Source: Anthracocystis setariae (taxonomy: Eukaryota > Basidiomycota > Ustilaginomycetes > Ustilaginales > Ustilaginaceae). Taken from it: DNA of 64,000 nt. The stretch covers positions 124,001-188,000 of the forward strand of contig CAKMXJ010000023.1 of assembly GCA_928724745.1 (NCBI GenBank), in the 5' to 3' direction. Position numbers and translations under genes: made by a program. Under the pieces are notes generated by a model. The model was not told the origin of the DNA, did not search any database, and was given only the letters and a program-made list of their open reading frames with translations. Shown in pieces: positions 18,099 through 26,034 of this stretch; the stretch's first letter is position 1, and each line of letters starts with the position of its first letter.

Positions 18099-18413
18099 TC
18101 AGCCGAAGATCGGTGGTGAGCCTTCGCGTGAGCCATACCCACGGTCGGTACAGCAGGCTGCAAATGCACCCATGTTTATGCCATTCCCGATGCCAAAGCC
18201 GTCCGAGCCGACGCCGTTGGGCAAACTACCGTCATAACCGATAGACCAGCTATCTTTGATGGCTCGGCAACAGTCTTCGGTGGCTCGATTCACATTCGCT
18301 CCGGTACCGTCACGGTTTTGCGTGCAGTATGCTTTCCTTGCAGCATGTGCAGTCGAGGAAAAAAGGAAAACCGCCGAGAGAAGGCAGATGGTGAAGGAAA
18401 GTGTGCACCTCAT
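18099..18413 (-). CDS. small secreted cysteine-rich protein (family copy 7, central cysteine missing)
   Basis: 104 aa, secreted, function unknown. The start at 18413 opens the signal peptide (about 1-24, ending AHA); an upstream in-frame Met at 18482 adds an irrelevant leader. C30, CC48-49 and CC87-88 are present, but the fourth cysteine is replaced by Gly69 (codon GGC; paralogues use TGC), one base apart. The mature protein therefore has five cysteines instead of six. The rest is well kept: NRDGTG, ATEDCC, GNGINMGAFAACC and RGYGSREG. A minus-strand ATAAGAG lies about 75 bp upstream. Its GCATGCGG site is degenerate (GTATGCGG at 18661). Confidence 0.85.
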   Translation of the reverse strand: MRCTLSFTICLLSAVFLFSSTAHAARKAYCTQNRDGTGANVNRATEDCCRAIKDSWSIGYDGSLPNGVGSDGFGIGNGINMGAFAACCTDRGYGSREGSPPIFG

Positions 18414-18660
18414 AGTTGTGCCTAGTCGAAAGGAAGTACAGATGCAAGATGCTTGACAGTACTGAACACGAGAGAATCGCATAGGCTCTTATGTAGCTGC
18501 TTCCAACAAAGTTTCGCCATCGAAGGACAGATGATTTGGAATCCATACGGTCGTAGGAAGTCCGCGCGGCTTGACTGCCAAAAGAAAATTGAATTACTTT
18601 GGTTGATGTTTCAAATCTGTGTGGTCTGCATGAATGGGGAGGCACACGGAACGGAAGGAT

Positions 18661-18676
18661 GTATGCGGACTACTGC

Positions 18677-18708
<32 letters not shown>
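18661..18708 (+). promoter_or_regulatory. Degenerate element GTATGCGG plus A-run
   Basis: GTATGCGG at 18661 with ACTACTGCCAAAA after it, then about 30 uninterrupted A residues (18678-18708). It lies 248 bp upstream of copy 7 and differs from the consensus core by one transition (GCATGC to GTATGC). It is in the 396-bp gap 18414-18809. Confidence 0.35.
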
Positions 18709-18711
<3 letters not shown>

Positions 18712-18809
18712 AGTTGGAGTGCAATCCTATGCCACTTCAGCATGGAGGAGGATTCCACCCTCAGAGCGTCGAGCTTGATAGGTATGTGCCTCTTGGCGGT
18801 ATCCCGGAT

Positions 18810-19127
18810 CTACGGCGGGCCGAAACCGGAGGCAGGGCGACCTTCGCGTGAGCCATAGCCACGATCGGCACAGCAAGCTGCAAATGCGCCCATGTTGATG
18901 CCATCGCCAATGCCCCATCCATCGGCGCAGACATTATCTGGATTTTCAAGAAAACTCGTCGACCAATGCTCACTGGTGGCAGCGCAACAGTCCTTGGTGA
19001 CCTGATAAACTTGATCTCCGAGGCCATTCTTAAGGTACGTGCAGTACGCAAAGTGCGCAGCCAGGGCAGGAGAGGAAAGGACTGCCAGTGCGGACACGAG
19101 CATGACGAGGAAAGAGGTGTTCTTCAT
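18810..19127 (-). CDS. small secreted cysteine-rich protein (family copy 8)
   Basis: 105 aa, secreted, function unknown. The signal peptide is residues 1-23 (ends PALA). Cysteines are C29, CC47-48, C67 and CC85-86 (x18 class). It contains VYQVTKDCCAATSEHWSTSF, then GDGINMGAFAACC in place of GNGIN, and RGYGSREG, which it shares with copy 7, its immediate neighbour and probable recent duplicate. The minus-strand TATATAAGG near 19201-19210 lies about 78 bp upstream. No clear GCATGCGG is found upstream, only a weak GGATGCGAA at about 19377. Confidence 0.9.
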   Translation of the reverse strand: MKNTSFLVMLVSALAVLSSPALAAHFAYCTYLKNGLGDQVYQVTKDCCAATSEHWSTSFLENPDNVCADGWGIGDGINMGAFAACCADRGYGSREGRPASGFGPP

Positions 19128-19715
19128 GGCGGATCGAGCTGGAGGAGTAAAAGGTGGTCAGGATTGACTAGGCCCGGTTTGGATCCTAAAGCTGCTCTTC
19201 CTTATATACAGTTTGAATCATAGCCATCTTCCTCTTGACTGGAACTTGTGAGCTTTTAAAACTGAAAAAAAAAAAATCATCGAAAAAAAAAAATCAAAAA
19301 ACAAAAAACAAAAGAAAAAAATCAAAAAGGGGGGAAAAATGGGGGGGGAAATCGCGATGAGATGGGCTGTGACACGGATGCGAATACAATACAGAGCTGT
19401 TCAGTATGCAGTGTAAATTTCGGCGAGCCAAGACGGATCCTTCTCAAGTCAGTCTCTCGCTGGTCAAGAGCCACGCACTCACCAAGCCGGGATCGAGTAC
19501 AGGGTGATAAGGGAGGATGTCAAGCTCAATAAGCTCTGCAGTGAGCTGCAAGTCAATATTTTAGGTAGCTACAACGATTAAGATCGAGAAAGCAGAAGGC
19601 GACTGGGCAGTAGGTCGCACTGCGACTTAGCTACAGCATTAAGAGCTTGCTCGAAGCCGCGGCCAAGTATAGGCTTTGACAAGTACGTTGATGTTGGCAT
19701 TGCTAATGCGCTCAA
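19128..19715. other. Intergenic with A- and G-rich low complexity
   Basis: 588 bp without a gene. A-runs and a G-run occupy about 19264-19350. It contains the promoter of copy 8 but no clear copy of the GCATGCGG element. Confidence 0.5.
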
Positions 19716-20045
19716 CTATAATAACAATAGATCCAAGTTATCCAAAATCCTTGGTTTGCGGTCTCTTGAGCCGTGGCCACGAGCGGAACAGCAAGCGGCG
19801 AATGCACCCATATTAATACCATTGCCCCAGTTATAGGCGTCTTGGCATGAATTACTGTCGAGACCAACGAACGAAGTACTCCACGTCTCGGCAGTTGCAG
19901 CGCAACAGTCTTTGGTTACTTGGTACACACTATCTCCACGACCAGCAAGGTCGACCGTGCAGATAGCGTAATGTGCAGCATGTGCGGAACAGGCGAGAAA
20001 GATCAGCGCCGACGCAAAGATGGAGATGGACGCGGTGTTCTTCAT
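19716..20045 (-). CDS. small secreted cysteine-rich protein (family copy 9)
   Basis: 109 aa, secreted, function unknown. The start at 20045 (MKNTAS...) matches copy 8's MKNTS; an upstream Met at 20102 adds a Pro/Arg leader. The signal peptide ends AHA at about 23. Cysteines are C29, CC47-48, C67 and CC85-86. It belongs with copies 11 and 12 in a subgroup having a DLAGxG block and RGHGSRD or RGYGSRD after the last CC. The tail ends in a leucine run. A minus-strand TATATAAGCG lies about 80 bp upstream and a full GCATGCGG plus GCTGCAAA element 262 bp upstream. Confidence 0.9.
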   Translation of the reverse strand: MKNTASISIFASALIFLACSAHAAHYAICTVDLAGRGDSVYQVTKDCCAATAETWSTSFVGLDSNSCQDAYNWGNGINMGAFAACCSARGHGSRDRKPRILDNLDLLLL

Positions 20046-20306
20046 GATAGGTCGTGTTGGAGCGAGAGGTCGTTGAAAACGACTTGGACCAGGATGGATC
20101 AAAGAGAGCTAGCTGCACGTCGCTTATATACAGTTTCGTTCGGAAGCTGTTCGACAGCCTTCTTCTACTTGCTAGGGACGGCATCAGGTTACAAGACCTG
20201 TTTTGTGTACTACTGCACAGTACATTACAATCAGATCTCACTTTCGACGCACTGATTTTCCTTGGCATTGCAGGTCTCCCATCAATGAGTTGCGCGGCGG
20301 TTAAAT

Positions 20307-20324
20307 GCATGCGGCGGCTGCAAA
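20307..20324 (+). promoter_or_regulatory. GCATGCGG element with GCTGCAAAA
   Basis: GCATGCGGCGGCTGCAAA, a full-form copy 262 bp upstream of copy 9. The surrounding 815-bp gap (20046-20860) holds no gene. A TACTGCACAGTA patch lies at about 20210-20222. Confidence 0.55.
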
Positions 20325-20860
20325 ACAGTTTATAAAACATTGTGTTGTGATGCCCAGCTAGGTAAGATAAAATCTTCAGAGAGGCAGTGAGGATAATTCT
20401 GCTCCTCTGCTGTTGATTTGAAGGCTACCCAGCCTTTAGTGCCGTGGCAGAAGTGGTCTCCAGTATCGGCGAGGTAACGTGAGAAGATTGAAGACGTTCA
20501 GCTCGAGCGGGATTGGAAAACAGTTTCAGCACGGAAATAGGAGTGGAACCTCATCTTGTGCGGCACCGAGGTTTTCGAACGACACTCAGGGGCTTGGCAG
20601 GAACTCGATATCCAATACACCTTCACATATACAGCGTTGATCATACGCTATCTCGATACACGTTAGATAATGGAAGATGAGCTGCTGTACACTACTAATG
20701 TATAAGTCCAGGTGTGGCTGTCTTGGCTCTGTAGACACCATCTGCTAGCCATCGATAGACATTCGCCGGTTTACAATGTTGGACTATGCCAGGAAAGTTA
20801 GGAGCCGAGTACGTCATCCTTGATTGCACTTGTCGACCCATACCATGGTGGAGAGCTGAA

Positions 20861-21187
20861 CTATATCATGCCGCCATTATTGGGGATTCCTTCATTCGAC
20901 CCATAGCCACGTTCGGCGCAGCAAGCCGCAAAAGCGCCCATATTGATGCCATTGCCAAAGAGACCATCATGGCAGCCCACATCTGGTACGCCGATAAAGA
21001 AAGTGGACCAGTGCTCGCGGGTCGCCGCGCAACAGTCTTTGGTGGCCTGATACGGTGGAAGTCCGGTTCCTTGTCTGCCATAGGTACAGTATGCCCTGCT
21101 TGCAGCCATGGTCGAATGGGACAATAGCACCAGTGAGGAGACGAGTATAGGTAGTACGGGCAAGTGCATCTTGTCCTGATACTTCAT
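20861..21187 (-). CDS. small secreted cysteine-rich protein (family copy 10)
   Basis: 108 aa, secreted, function unknown. The start is either Met1 (21187) or Met7 (21169); both give a good signal peptide ending TMA at about 28, and I keep the longer. Cysteines are C34, CC52-53, C72 and CC89-90. The third interval is 16, one short of the family norm, caused by a compact HDGLFGNGIN. It has ATKDCCAATREHWSTFF and GNGINMGAFAACC. The C-terminus is Asn/Gly-rich. No convincing TATA is seen, and the GCATGCGG site is degenerate (GATGCGGTTG at about 21399). Confidence 0.88.
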   Translation of the reverse strand: MKYQDKMHLPVLPILVSSLVLLSHSTMAASRAYCTYGRQGTGLPPYQATKDCCAATREHWSTFFIGVPDVGCHDGLFGNGINMGAFAACCAERGYGSNEGIPNNGGMI

Positions 21188-21693
21188 GAAGAGATCGAGT
21201 CAGGGTAGACAATATCAAGGTTCGATATCGATTTGGAATGATGCTCTTTACATCTACCGGACCATACCGCTATGTCGTCCTCCGCTAAAGCTTTGACCAG
21301 GAGGGAGAATGACTGAGCTATAGAAGAATTAAGAAATAAAAAGCTAAAAATCCAGTAAAGTTAAAATTAAACCCCCCCTCGCAGAACGCTGTTGTCCCGA
21401 TGCGGTTGTCCCTCTGATCTTCGACGAGCCAACACCGATAGATCACTACGTTGGTGAGCCATACGATACACATTCATTCAGCTGACACGCACTCACTCTC
21501 ACCAGCTGAGATCAAGAAGAGGATCGACCTTGATTGCCAAACTCACGAACGTTTCCAGTGCTTGGCTTTAGCTTATGTCACAACGATGATGTTAGAGAAA
21601 GACGACGACCGTCTGGGGAGTGGATTTGTACTGTTCTGCGGCTGCAGTTGGAGCTGCTTTCCCTAGATCGGGATTGTGATGCTGGCATGACAA
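21188..21693. other. Intergenic with degenerate GATGCGG
   Basis: 506 bp. A degenerate element GATGCGGTTG lies at 21399-21408, about 212 bp upstream of copy 10, next to a short C-run at 21372-21378 and an A-rich stretch. No gene seen. Confidence 0.4.
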
Positions 21694-22017
21694 TCACTCG
21701 ACGTACGACCATGCTAGTGCTCGGTCTCTTGATCCGTGACCTCGAGCGAGACAGCAAGCGACGAATGCACCCATGTTGATCCCATTGCCCCAACCCCCAC
21801 CATCAAAGCATGCTTGGTCGTCTTCCCAGAACATGGTACTCCAGTGCTCGCTCGTTTCGGCGCAACAGTCTTTGGATACTTGATACGCTATGCGTCCCCG
21901 GCCAGCAAGGTCGTCAGTGCAAACAGCATAGCTGGCAGCACGTGCAGGAGAGGCGAACAGCGTCAGCGTCAGCGTCGACGCCGACGCCAGAGTGGCGAGG
22001 AGAACCGTGAACTTCAT
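21694..22017 (-). CDS. small secreted cysteine-rich protein (family copy 11)
   Basis: 107 aa, secreted, function unknown. The signal peptide is about 1-27 (ends ARA). Cysteines are C33, CC51-52, C70 and CC88-89. The DLAGRG block and RGHGSRD place it with copies 9 and 12. At DNA level its 3' half closely resembles copy 12 (about 1.2 kb to the right), suggesting a recent tandem duplication. Residue changes include VSKDCC and GAFVACC. A minus-strand ATATAAGCC lies about 80 bp upstream. Two tandem GCATGCGG elements lie 254 and 315 bp upstream, the only gene here with a doubled element. Confidence 0.9.
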   Translation of the reverse strand: MKFTVLLATLASASTLTLTLFASPARAASYAVCTDDLAGRGRIAYQVSKDCCAETSEHWSTMFWEDDQACFDGGGWGNGINMGAFVACCLARGHGSRDRALAWSYVE

Positions 22018-22235
22018 GATCGATCGAGTGGCAGCGAGAGGTAGTCAGGTGTTGTTTGGGCCCCAGATTGAATCCGAGCCTTACTCTCTTGGCTTATATG
22101 TAGTCTGACTCGAAAGCGATTTTACTGTAAAGGTCATCTTGGACTTGTCAGGGTCTGGTGAGGTTGCGAGATCTGTCCTGTGGAGTGCCGAACTGTATTT
22201 GACCTGTACCAAAGCGACAAAAATTAAATTGTCTT

Positions 22236-22357
22236 GACGTCGGATGTCTCACATTAAGCGGCGGGTGATCGCATGCGGTAGCCGCAAAACCTACCAGACG
22301 TCGGATGTCTCACATCAAGCGGCGGGTGATCGCATGCGGTAGCCGCAAAATCTACCA
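22236..22357 (+). repeat. 61-bp tandem duplication carrying the GCATGCGG element
   Basis: Two head-to-tail 61-bp units (22236-22296 and 22297-22357) differing at only two positions by eye. Each contains GCATGCGG followed by TAGCCGCAAAA (elements at 22271 and 22332). They lie 254 and 315 bp upstream of copy 11. The rest of the 855-bp gap 22018-22872 holds no supported gene. Confidence 0.9.
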
Positions 22358-22872
22358 GGAAATGCAACGCGTTGGGAAACTCAGCCGGGTCAACTGAAAG
22401 TTTATGAGAGGCGTGCCAGACATCGGTGCTTCGCGGCCACGAGCATCTATAGAGTGAGTGGCTGAACAGACTTCGATGACTTGGCAGATGTACTTTCTGG
22501 TGACGCAAACGATGTATGAACAGGTTTAAGCACGTCGAGCAAGTACAGGATACGATCTGCGGACACATCATTGATTTCCCGGCGAGCCACCACGGCCGCC
22601 TCTCGCATCAATCATATATTGGCCATGAGCCACACGCTCATCAAATTGCGACGAAGAAAGGACATATGATTAAAAACGAAGCGACTCCAGTGGTCCTCTG
22701 GCCGTAGCTACAGCTATAACAGCAATAACAATGATGATAGAGGAAGCAAAAAGACCGGTTTGGACAAGGGGGCTGCACTGTAACGCCGAACGAGCCACTA
22801 GACCTTGCGCCGCAAAAACTCCATTCTGTACGGTGAGGCTTGGACATGGTTCTCTTCGCATTCGCATCACGC

Positions 22873-23184
22873 TCATGGAAGCCAAGCTTGTACTTTGGAG
22901 CCATCTCTTGATCCGTAGCCGCGATCGAGGCAGCAAGCGGCGAATGCACCCATGTTGATCCCATTGCCCAAACCCGCACCATCAAAGCATGCATGGTCAT
23001 ATTCGCTGAACCCGGTGCTCCACTTCTCAGCAGTTGCAGCGCAACAGTCTTTGGTCGGTTGATGGACTATATTTCCTTGGCCAGCAAGGTCGATTGTGCA
23101 AACGGCATACCTTGCAGCATATGCAGGTGAGCCAAAGAGCGCCAGCGCGCACGCCAGGATAGGGAGAACAATAGTGCGCCTCAT
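22873..23184 (-). CDS. small secreted cysteine-rich protein (family copy 12)
   Basis: 103 aa, secreted, function unknown. The start at 23184 opens a signal peptide ending AYA at about 23; the frame runs on upstream to 23319 without hydrophobic character. Cysteines are C29, CC47-48, C66 and CC84-85. It has DLAGQG, PTKDCCAATAEKWSTGF, GNGINMGAFAACC and RGYGSRDG, and is the nearest relative of copy 11. A minus-strand TATATAAAC lies about 70 bp upstream (near 23249-23258) and a GCATGCGG element 233 bp upstream. Confidence 0.9.
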   Translation of the reverse strand: MRRTIVLPILACALALFGSPAYAARYAVCTIDLAGQGNIVHQPTKDCCAATAEKWSTGFSEYDHACFDGAGLGNGINMGAFAACCLDRGYGSRDGSKVQAWLP

Positions 23185-23416
23185 AGTGTAAGGTACGGAA
23201 GATTCGGGAGAATGGACGTCGACGCGCAGCTGCGCTTCGTCGATACTGTTTATATATCTGAACGGTGCGATCTTACTACTGGTCATAATTGGACCTTGAA
23301 TGGGGAAAAGCCCGACCAATACTGTGCTCTTGCAGTATCATTGATCTCAGGTCACCAAACCGACTCTGTGTGTTTGGCATCCGACTCCTGTCGAGAACTT
23401 GCTCAACGTCGAGCCT

Positions 23417-23424
23417 GCATGCGG
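23417..23424 (+). promoter_or_regulatory. GCATGCGG element
   Basis: GCATGCGG followed by AATCGAAAG and then an A/G-rich tract to about 23480. It is 233 bp upstream of copy 12, in the 455-bp gap 23185-23639, which holds no gene. Confidence 0.45.
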
Positions 23425-23639
23425 AATCGAAAGAAAGAGAAAAAAAAAATTGAAAAAATGAAGAAAGAAAAGAAAAAAAGCACGGATACTGTAGTGGTGA
23501 AAGTGACCTGACGACTTTATTGGCTGGACAAGACTGTTGTTTGTACACATCACCCACTACTATATCTATCGTGCACCTGACTATGCCTTGAAGCTTCACA
23601 GCCATCGACAGAGCTGGAAGAAAAGTGCTTTCTTGAGGA

Positions 23640-23936
23640 TCAGTTTAGTGGTGCTGAGTCTAAAGCTGAGCCAGCGCCGTGAGCTTGGCAACAAGCTGCA
23701 AATGCTCCGCCGTTAAGTCCTTGGCCGAAGATCAACCCATCCATACACGTGCCACTGATGACCATGGTAGACCAATTCTCCTTGGTAACCTCGCAACATA
23801 TGTCGGTGATATCTGGCCAGGGATACCTTCTCCCGTTTCGGATTTGAGTGCAGAAAGCCGAGTTGGTAGCAAGTGACGAAGCGGCTAGCAGTGTCACTGA
23901 GCCCGCAAAGGTGGTAACGACGCTTGCAAGTTTCAT
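23640..23936 (-). CDS. small secreted cysteine-rich protein (family copy 13)
   Basis: 98 aa, secreted, function unknown. The signal peptide is about 1-23 (ends LAT). Cysteines are C29, CC47-48, C64 and CC82-83, the x15 spacing, but the CVDF motif is replaced by CMDG and the DGTG block is lost (IRNGRRYPWPDITD). GQGLNGGAFAACC and HGAGS follow, resembling pseudogene 2 next door, so these two look like sister copies. No strong TATA is seen. A GCATGCAG plus CGCAAA element lies 95 bp upstream. Confidence 0.87.
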   Translation of the reverse strand: MKLASVVTTFAGSVTLLAASSLATNSAFCTQIRNGRRYPWPDITDICCEVTKENWSTMVISGTCMDGLIFGQGLNGGAFAACCQAHGAGSALDSAPLN

Positions 23937-24030
23937 GATGAGGAAGGCGGATGTGTCCCAAGATCGATCTGTGCAAAGCTCTATTTGTATCCGCAGGGAA
24001 AATCCCTTGACAGCTCAGGCAAGCATCGCT

Positions 24031-24050
24031 GCATGCAGCCATCGCAAACG
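24031..24050 (+). promoter_or_regulatory. GCATGCAG element with CGCAAA
   Basis: GCATGCAGCCATCGCAAACG, 95 bp upstream of copy 13 and followed by a T-run at 24057-24070. Like the sites at 234 and 2696 it has A in place of the first G of the GG extension. Confidence 0.5.
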
Positions 24051-24224
24051 TCCGGCTTTTTTTTTTTTTTGGGTTTGTGAAACAAGTAAATCACATAATA
24101 GAGAACGAGGACTCGGATTTTTCCCTTGCACAAAGTAAGATACACCGGAACTCCATGGCGGGGGAGCAAAAAATTACAGTCCGTATTGAAGACTTGATAG
24201 TCATCGACAAAGGGGAAACGGTAT

Positions 24225-24518
24225 CTACTCTGCATCCGTGCCAGCACCATGAGCTGCACAACACGCTGCGAATGCGCCCAGATTGAGTCCACTCCCCCAC
24301 TGAAACGCGTCCCAGCACACTCCGTAGTAGTCTGAAAGCCAGGTCAACCATGTCTCCTTGGTGGCAGCGCAGCATATCTTGGGTTATGTCGTTCCACTTG
24401 GCATTACTACCGGTTCCTGAACTCGGCTGCTGAATGCAGTGCTTCTTGCGCGGATCGCAGGCGCTAGCAGCGCCAATGCGAGTATCATGGAGGCCAACTG
24501 GACGAGAAGGAGTCTCAT
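24225..24518 (-). pseudogene. frameshifted copy of the cysteine-rich family (pseudogene 2)
   Basis: Family remnant with signal peptide from ATG at 24518 and final stop at 24225-24227. The signal peptide and the second half (CCAATKETW block, central cysteine, GSGLNLGAFAACC, HGAG) are in one frame. The middle part, holding the first cysteine, a GTG block and ITQD, is in another frame. Two compensating indels are therefore implied: one between signal peptide and first cysteine, and one just before the CC pair. Read straight through, the frame hits TAA at 24384-24386. I see no intron that would repair this. The nearest relative by sequence is copy 13. Confidence 0.82.
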
Positions 24519-24622
24519 ATTGATGTAGATGCAGCAAACACAGAGAGGTGAGGGAGTGAGGGAGTGGCGGGTGATAGATTGAATGCGCAGGGTTTCTATC
24601 CATGCAAACTGGTGGTGATGTT

Positions 24623-24928
24623 TCATCGTCTGTCTGCGGGGTAATAGTTTTCCTGGGAAGAACCTGCACCTCTGTCAGCACAGCATTGAGCGAAGCTTCC
24701 GAGATTGATGCCGTTTCCCCAAGCGAGGAAGTCGACGCACCAACTGCCACCAAAGTACGTGGTTCGACTTTCGCGTGTAGCTGCACAACAGTCCTTGGTG
24801 ACCTGGTAGAGTCCACCGCCGGTACCGTCGAGGTTGGCTGTGCAGAAAATGAATTTGCCTGCCAACACTGACGGAGATACCACCACCATAGCGAGTAAGG
24901 AGGTGGTCAGGAGGGGTGAGAGCTTCAT
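24623..24928 (-). CDS. small secreted cysteine-rich protein (family copy 14)
   Basis: 101 aa, secreted, function unknown. The signal peptide is 1-23 (ends VLA). Cysteines are C29, CC47-48, C64 and CC82-83, x15/CVDF class: NLDGTGG, YQVTKDCCAATRES and GNGINLGSFAQCC. It is closer to copies 2 and 5, some 20 kb away, than to its direct neighbours. It is divergent from the plus-strand copy 15. A minus-strand ATATAAAA lies about 58 bp upstream and a GCATGCGG element 219 bp upstream. Confidence 0.9.
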   Translation of the reverse strand: MKLSPLLTTSLLAMVVVSPSVLAGKFIFCTANLDGTGGGLYQVTKDCCAATRESRTTYFGGSWCVDFLAWGNGINLGSFAQCCADRGAGSSQENYYPADRR

Positions 24929-25146
24929 CGTGTCGATCCGTCCGTGCTTGCGTGCGGGGCGCCCAATCGTTCCTCGGCCAGCTGTTTTATATGTTCTGCA
25001 ACGTTGCTCGGTAGAAAGAGAAGAAAAATAATCTTAAAATTAAAAAGGAGGGGGAAAATTAATAAAAATTATTCACAAAAAAAAACAAATACAAGAAAAG
25101 TCTGCCAAGGTTTCACTTTTTGGACAGGTTGACGTTTTTGCCGGAT

Positions 25147-25163
25147 GCATGCGGATTTTGCGG
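25147..25163 (+). promoter_or_regulatory. GCATGCGG element between divergent copies
   Basis: GCATGCGGATTTTGCGG, 219 bp from the ATG of copy 14 and 339 bp from that of copy 15, in the 562-bp divergent promoter 24929-25490. Its orientation matches the minus-strand gene, as at the other sites. An A-rich tract lies at 25043-25100. Confidence 0.5.
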
Positions 25164-25490
25164 TCCACGTGGGGTGGCGGGGTGCGGGGATGCACTTCGC
25201 CGGCGTAAGTCGCATCTGCATCACGGGGCACAACTCTGCACGTCCCAGTGTATTCTGATCCGTTTCCAATTCTCGCCAATCCACAGCTCCTCGTTTCCGA
25301 TTTCAATTTCAGCTGCAACATCAACGAACGTCTTGAGCGCGCGTGGGAAGTGATCTCGACCCAGAGGCCGTCGAAAATTTAGATGGGCTAACTCGGGAGA
25401 GAACCAGATCGCCAGCTCGCAGTCTCTGAGCGTAGATAAACCCAAAACACTCACATATCTCATCCTCCCCGACTTCACCCACCTTTCACC

Positions 25491-25817
25491 ATGTTACGAT
25501 CCAGCTCATCCCTCGCCTTGACGACGAAGACGACGCTTTCACTTTTGGGCATGCTAGCTCTGCTGGCGACACCTATTCTGGCGATCAACAATGCGTACTG
25601 TACTGCGGATCTTGGAGGTCTCGGAAGCCCTGACTATCAGATCACCAAAGACTGTTGTGCGGCTACGAGGGAGCATTGGTCGACGTACTTCAACGGGCAG
25701 ATCTGTGTGGATTTCATCGGGTGGGGGTGGGGCATCAACCACGGACGCTTCCATGAGTGCTGCAGGGATAGAGGTGCTGGTGATTCCATCGTAAATTTGT
25801 ATGACGCTTCCCGTTGA
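25491..25817 (+). CDS. small secreted cysteine-rich protein (family copy 15, only plus-strand member)
   Basis: 108 aa, secreted, function unknown. The N-terminus has an extended Ser/Thr-rich stretch before the hydrophobic core (about 16-31), giving the first cysteine at 37. Cysteines C37, CC55-56, C72 and CC90-91 fit the x15/CVDF class. It contains ITKDCCAATREHWSTYF, CVDF and GWGINHGRF. The ATG follows CACC. It closes the family array; its 3' end faces Dicer with 217 bp between stops. It is the only member not on the minus strand and shares its promoter region with copy 14. Confidence 0.9.
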   Translation: MLRSSSSLALTTKTTLSLLGMLALLATPILAINNAYCTADLGGLGSPDYQITKDCCAATREHWSTYFNGQICVDFIGWGWGINHGRFHECCRDRGAGDSIVNLYDASR

Positions 25818-26034
25818 TCGAACCTACAGCAAAGACCCGGCGCGCTATCGCCTTTCGCATCCACCATGCGCACCACTAACTCCCTACCCAATCTAATCTA
25901 CTTCTCGTGGCATGAACCGTCACCAACCGTGCGCACAATGTACAGTACAGTACCATACCCAAACCCTCCGCTGAATCCCAACACACCTCCTACCACACCT
26001 GTAGCGTGCCAAAAAACCCCCATCTACACGGTTT

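Noticed and set aside
22641..23000. 119-codon minus-strand frame overlapping the end of copy 12
   Set aside because: It is an out-of-frame shadow of the copy 12 coding sequence and its 3' flank.
24091..24816. 241-codon minus-strand open frame over pseudogene 2
   Set aside because: It crosses copy 14 and pseudogene 2 in a frame that matches the family only for a short middle segment; the family signal peptide lies in another frame.
371..25817. Reading the cysteine-rich family as hydrophobins
   Set aside because: Hydrophobins have eight cysteines in the order C-CC-C-C-CC-C; here there are six in the order C-CC-C-CC and the sequences are not strongly hydrophobic.
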